From: Bacteroides ndongoniae
GTDB taxonomy: Bacteria > Bacteroidota > Bacteroidia > Bacteroidales > Bacteroidaceae
DNA length: 64,000 nucleotides
Reading direction: 5' to 3'
Assembly: GCF_900108345.1 (NCBI RefSeq)
Contig: NZ_FNVV01000013.1
Span: 124,001 to 188,000, forward strand
In this document: positions 60,196 through 64,000 of the stretch, in pieces
Layout: the number at the start of each line of letters is the position of its first letter
Numbering within the stretch: the first letter of the stretch is position 1
Notes under the pieces: generated by a model
Told to the model about the DNA's origin: nothing
Database searches by the model: none
The model's input: only the letters and a program-made list of their open reading frames with translations
Position numbers and translations under genes: made by a program

Positions 60196-62211
60196 ATGGA
60201 AATAACCCTGAGCAAGACATTGCCTCCCTATCCCAGTTTTGTGGAGGGCATCCGGCGGGCGCCGGACCGTGGCTATACACTTACTCCCGCGCAGACGGCC
60301 ACGGCATTGAAAAATGCGCTGCGCTATATCCCTAAAGAACTGCATGAGACCCTGGCTCCCGAGTTCCTGGAAGAGCTTCGTACCCGCGGACGCATCTATG
60401 GCTATCGCTATCGCCCGCAGGGCGACTTGAAGGCTAAGCCGATTGACGAATACAAGGGAAACTGCATCGAAGGGAAAGCCTTTCAGGTGATGATCGACAA
60501 CAACCTTTGTTTCGACATCGCCCTCTATCCTTACGAACTGGTTACCTATGGCGAGACGGGCCAGGTGTGTCAGAACTGGATGCAGTATCGGCTCATCAAG
60601 CAATACCTGGAGGTGCTGACGCAGGAGCAGACACTCGTTATCGAGAGCGGGCATCCGCTGGGACTGTTCAAATCGAAGCCCGAAGCGCCCCGCGTCATTA
60701 TTACCAATGCCCTGATGGTAGGGCTGTACGACAACCAGCAGGACTGGCATACCGCCATGCAGATGGGCGTGGCCAACTACGGTCAGATGACGGCCGGCGG
60801 CTGGATGTACATCGGTCCGCAGGGCATCGTACACGGCACGTTCAACACCCTGCTCAATGCTGGGCGTCTGAAATTGGGCATCCCGCAGGACGGCAACCTG
60901 GCAGGCCGCCTCTTCGTCTCTTCGGGACTTGGCGGCATGAGCGGCGCACAGCCCAAGGCCGCCGAAATGGCCGGAGCGGCAGCCATCATAGCCGAGGTGG
61001 ACGCTTCGCGCATTGAGACGCGCCACCGACAGGGTTGGGTAGGGCATGTCACTTCCTCCCTCCCCGAAGCATTTGCCTTGGCCGATGAGGCCATGCAGCG
61101 GAAACAAGCCGTTTCCATCGCCTACCACGGCAATGTTGTCGATCTGCTGGAGTATGCCGCCAGTTACAACATCCGCATCGACCTCCTGTCCGACCAAACC
61201 TCTTGCCATGCCGCTTACGACGGCGGCTACTGTCCCGCAGGCATCACCTTTGCCGAACGCACGGAGTTACTTCACAAAGATCCGGCCACATTCCGCCGCC
61301 TGGTGGACGCCTCGCTGAAGCGACACTTCGAGGTTATCCGAACGTTGGTGGACCGCGGCACGTATTTCTTCGACTACGGCAACTCGTTCATGAAGGCCGT
61401 TTTCGACGCAGGCGTCACCGAGATAGCCCGCGGCGGAGACGACAAGAACGGCTTTATCTTCCCCAGTTACGTGGAGGACATCATGGGCCCCGAACTGTTC
61501 GATTACGGTTACGGTCCCTTCCGCTGGGTATGTCTGAGCGGCAAGCACGAGGACCTGATTAAGACCGACCACGCCGCCATGGAGTGCATCGACCCCACCC
61601 GCCGCGGACAGGATAGGGACAACTACAACTGGATTCGCGATGCCGAGAAGAACAACCTCGTAGTGGGCACCCAGGCCCGCATCCTCTACCAGGATGCAGA
61701 GGGACGCATGAAGATAGCACTGCGGTTCAACGAGATGGTGCGCCGTGGCGAGGTAGGTCCCATCATGCTGGGGCGCGACCACCACGACGTCAGCGGCACC
61801 GACTCGCCCTTCCGTGAGACGGCCAACATCAAGGACGGCAGTAACGTCATGGCCGACATGGCCGTACAGTGCTTTGCCGGCAACTGTGCCCGCGGCATGA
61901 GCCTCGTAGCCCTGCACAACGGAGGCGGCGTAGGCATCGGCAAAGCCATCAACGGTGGTTTCGGCATGGTGTGCGACGGCAGCGAGCGGGTGGACCGGAT
62001 TCTGCGCTCGGCCATGCTGTGGGACGTAATGGGCGGTGTAGCCCGCCGTTCGTGGGCCCGCAATCCGCACGCCATGGAGACCAGCGAGACCTTCAACCGC
62101 ACCCATGAAGACGGCTATCACATCACGATGCCCTATCTGGCGGATGAGGAGCTGATAAATAGTTTGGCGGGCCTCACCCCTGGCCCCTCTCCCAAGGAGA
62201 GGGGGAAGTAA
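60196..62211 (+). CDS. hutU: Urocanate hydratase
   Basis: A 671-aa NAD-dependent enzyme that converts urocanate to 4-imidazolone-5-propionate, the second step of histidine breakdown. Conserved blocks: NYGQMTAGGWMYIGPQGIVH, SSGLGGMSGAQPKAAEMAG, DQTSCHAAYDGGYCPAGI and GPIMLGRDHHDVSGTDSP. The residues after about position 659 (LTPGPSPKERGK) are encoded by a dispersed palindromic repeat, so the original stop has been lost or displaced. First gene of the hut cluster; its promoter was not found. Confidence 0.96.
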   Translation: MEITLSKTLPPYPSFVEGIRRAPDRGYTLTPAQTATALKNALRYIPKELHETLAPEFLEELRTRGRIYGYRYRPQGDLKAKPIDEYKGNCIEGKAFQVMIDNNLCFDIALYPYELVTYGETGQVCQNWMQYRLIKQYLEVLTQEQTLVIESGHPLGLFKSKPEAPRVIITNALMVGLYDNQQDWHTAMQMGVANYGQMTAGGWMYIGPQGIVHGTFNTLLNAGRLKLGIPQDGNLAGRLFVSSGLGGMSGAQPKAAEMAGAAAIIAEVDASRIETRHRQGWVGHVTSSLPEAFALADEAMQRKQAVSIAYHGNVVDLLEYAASYNIRIDLLSDQTSCHAAYDGGYCPAGITFAERTELLHKDPATFRRLVDASLKRHFEVIRTLVDRGTYFFDYGNSFMKAVFDAGVTEIARGGDDKNGFIFPSYVEDIMGPELFDYGYGPFRWVCLSGKHEDLIKTDHAAMECIDPTRRGQDRDNYNWIRDAEKNNLVVGTQARILYQDAEGRMKIALRFNEMVRRGEVGPIMLGRDHHDVSGTDSPFRETANIKDGSNVMADMAVQCFAGNCARGMSLVALHNGGGVGIGKAINGGFGMVCDGSERVDRILRSAMLWDVMGGVARRSWARNPHAMETSETFNRTHEDGYHITMPYLADEELINSLAGLTPGPSPKERGK

Positions 62212-62400
62212 GTGCTTCTTTATTTTGATAGAAATATGAATCACTTTTCCCTTTCCCTCTCTTTCCTTTTCCCCCTCTCTCAAGGAGAGGGGAGAATAAA
62301 CGCTTTTTTACTTTGATAGAAATATGAATCACTTTTCCTTTTCCCTCTCTTTCCTTTCCCCCCTCTCCCTGGGAGAGGGGCGGGGGTGAGGCCGGAAAGG
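62171..62400. repeat. Palindromic repeat block with 88-bp tandem period
   Basis: GAGAGGGG, the right half of a CCCCTCTCCC/GGGAGAGGGG-type palindrome, occurs at 62197, 62285 and 62373, exactly 88 bases apart. The two spacers share GATAGAAATATGAATCACTT at 62227 and 62315. The outer ends, GCCTCACCCC (62171) and GGGGTGAGGC (near 62390), are inverted copies of each other. The left end overlaps the hutU 3' end. Confidence 0.88.
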
Positions 62401-62410
62401 CTTATAAATA

Positions 62411-63313
62411 ATGTATATGAACAGAATTATGGAATGCGTCCCCAACTTCAGCGAAGGACGCGACTTGCAGAAGATTGACCAGATTGTAGCTCCGTTCCGT
62501 GCACGTGCCGGTGTGAAACTGCTTGACTATAGCAACGACGAAGACCACAACCGCCTGGTAGTGACCGTCGTGGGCGAACCCGAACCCTTGCGCGACGCAG
62601 TCATCGAAGCCATCGGCGTGGCAGTAGAACTGATCGACCTGAATCACCACCAGGGACAACACCCGCGTATGGGTGCCGTCGATGTGGTGCCTTTTATCCC
62701 TATCAAGGGCGTGACGATGGATGAGGCCATTGCCCTGTCGCGCGAAGTCGGCGAGGAAGTGGCCCGTCGCTACCAGCTGCCCGTCTTCCTGTACGAGAAG
62801 TCTGCCACGGCTCCCCACCGCGAGAACCTGGCAGCCATCCGTAAAGGCGAGTTTGAAGGCATGGCCGAGAAGATACACCAGCCCGAATGGCATCCCGACT
62901 ACGGTCCGACCGAGCGTCACCCCACCGCTGGTACTGTGGCCATCGGAGCACGCATGCCGCTGGTGGCCTACAACATCAACCTTTCCACACCCAGCTTAGA
63001 GATTGCCCACGACATTGCCAAGAAGATACGTTTCATTGGCGGCGGCCTGCGCTACTGCAAGGCGATGGGCGTAGAGCTGAAGGACCGCGGCATCACGCAG
63101 GTGTCCATCAACATGACCGACTATACCCGCACTGCCCTCTACCGTGCCTTCGAGTTGGTACGTATCGAAGCACGTCGTTACGGCGTGAGCATCGTGGGTA
63201 GTGAGATCATTGGCTTGGTGCCGATGGAAGCCCTGATTGATACCGCCTCCTACTACTTGGGATTGGAGAATTTCTCGATGCAGCAGGTACTGGAAGCACG
63301 CATTATGGAGTAA
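62411..63313 (+). CDS. ftcD: Glutamate formimidoyltransferase
   Basis: A 300-aa transferase that moves the formimino group of N-formimino-glutamate to tetrahydrofolate. The N-terminal block MECVPNFSEGRDLQKIDQIV and the segments DYSNDEDHNRLVVTVVG and RMGAVDVVPFIPIKG match the FTCD transferase domain; the cyclodeaminase domain of the mammalian fusion is absent. ATG at 62411; the ATG at 62417 (MNRIMECV) is an alternative. It points to the tetrahydrofolate-linked hut pathway. hutI follows after 12 bases. Confidence 0.95.
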   Translation: MYMNRIMECVPNFSEGRDLQKIDQIVAPFRARAGVKLLDYSNDEDHNRLVVTVVGEPEPLRDAVIEAIGVAVELIDLNHHQGQHPRMGAVDVVPFIPIKGVTMDEAIALSREVGEEVARRYQLPVFLYEKSATAPHRENLAAIRKGEFEGMAEKIHQPEWHPDYGPTERHPTAGTVAIGARMPLVAYNINLSTPSLEIAHDIAKKIRFIGGGLRYCKAMGVELKDRGITQVSINMTDYTRTALYRAFELVRIEARRYGVSIVGSEIIGLVPMEALIDTASYYLGLENFSMQQVLEARIME

Positions 63314-63325
63314 AGACAAGGAGTT

Positions 63326-64000
63326 ATGAGCGAAAACCTGATTATATTCGATGCCCGTGTAGTGACCCCAATGGGATTTGCCGCCCGCAAGGGAGCAGAG
63401 ATGGGCGAGTTGCTGGTGATGGACCACGCCACCATCGAGGTGACCGACGGCGTCATCACCTATGTGGGTCCCAACCGCGGCGAGAACCGCGACGGGTACT
63501 ATCAGCACTACTGGCACTACAACGCCCGCGGCCGTTGCGTGCTGCCCGGCTTTGTCGATTCGCACACGCACTTCGTCTTCGGAGGCGAGCGGGCCGACGA
63601 GTTCTCGTGGCGGCTGAAAGGCGAAAGCTACATGAGCATCATGGAGCGGGGCGGCGGCATTGTCAGCACCGTGAAGGCCACGCGAGCCTCCAACTTCATA
63701 CGTCTGCGCGCCAAGGCCGAAGGTTTCCTGAAGCAGATGAACGCCATGGGCGTGACAACCGTGGAGGGCAAGAGCGGCTATGGACTGGACAAAGAGACGG
63801 AACTGATGCAGCTTCGCATCATGCGCAGCCTGAATGGCGACGAGCACCGCCGGGTGGACATCGTGCCCACCTTTCTGGGTGCTCACGCCGTGCCGCAGGA
63901 GTATGCCGGACGCACCGACGACTACATCGACTTCCTCATTCGCGAGGTGATGCCCTGTGTGGCCGAGGCCGGGCTGGCCGAGTTCTGCGACGTCTTCTGT
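63326..64000 (+). CDS. hutI: Imidazolonepropionase, N-terminal part
   Basis: Partial gene, 225 codons before the right edge, preceded by AAGGAG 5 bases before the ATG. It starts MSENLIIFDARVVTPMGFAA. The amidohydrolase metal motif VDSHTHFVFGGERADEF (two His) and the EGKSGYGLDKETELMQLRIM block are present. HutI opens the imidazolone ring to give N-formimino-glutamate, the substrate of the FtcD enzyme encoded just upstream. Confidence 0.95.
   Translation, partial: MSENLIIFDARVVTPMGFAARKGAEMGELLVMDHATIEVTDGVITYVGPNRGENRDGYYQHYWHYNARGRCVLPGFVDSHTHFVFGGERADEFSWRLKGESYMSIMERGGGIVSTVKATRASNFIRLRAKAEGFLKQMNAMGVTTVEGKSGYGLDKETELMQLRIMRSLNGDEHRRVDIVPTFLGAHAVPQEYAGRTDDYIDFLIREVMPCVAEAGLAEFCDVFC

Overview
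The window comes from a member of the Bacteroidota, very probably Bacteroides in the strict sense. Several promoters fit the Bacteroides consensus TTTG-N19-21-TAnnTTTG. tuf sits with tRNA genes upstream of secE-nusG instead of in the str operon. Outer-membrane receptors, DUF3467 and DUF6078-type proteins and a GH115 enzyme are also typical of gut Bacteroides. I cannot name the species.

Layout. 1-6049: the start of a 7TM-HD phosphohydrolase gene (minus strand, cut by the window edge), gltX and kdtA/waaA (plus), then an aminopeptidase P and a gamma-carbonic-anhydrase-like protein (minus). 6290-20892: a long plus-strand gene-expression block with rpsU, a XerC/D-type recombinase, hpf, tRNA-Thr, tRNA-Tyr, tRNA-Thr, tuf, tRNA-Trp, secE, nusG, rplKAJL and rpoBC, ending in a strong terminator. 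20939-31430: an accessory island. It holds an orphan VapE-type ATPase, 0.9 kb of repeat-rich DNA, two tandem TonB-type outer-membrane receptors with almost identical N-terminal halves, a small DNA-binding-like protein, a membrane-spanning lipoprotein regulator sharing the same C-terminal domain, and a DUF3467 protein. 31535-32809: enolase (minus). 33080-51371: the joined str-S10-spc-alpha locus from rpsL to rplQ, including secY, map, infA, rpmJ and rpoA, closed by a strong terminator. 51455-57017: small exported or membrane proteins of unknown function, a membrane-anchored MutS-like ATPase, a sialate O-acetylesterase-like lipoprotein and an overlapping pair of unknown genes. 57399-59951: a GH115 alpha-glucuronidase. 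60196-64000: the start of a histidine-utilisation operon (hutU, ftcD, hutI, the last cut by the window edge).

How the parts fit. Most of the window is core machinery for transcription and translation. The accessory segments suggest an envelope receptor/regulator module (23530-30858) and catabolic functions (GH115, esterase, hut).

The most unusual signal is in the intergenic DNA. Three unrelated spacers each carry a degenerate tandem array of about 22 bp per unit with internal dyad symmetry: 23196-23415, 51964-52029 and 57061-57230. A second palindromic repeat family, CCCCTCTCCC-GGGAGAGGGG, has become the C-terminal codons of two unrelated proteins (the VapE-like ATPase and HutU) and is tandemly amplified with an 88-bp period after hutU. 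No rRNA genes, CRISPR arrays, insertion sequences or prophage blocks were seen.
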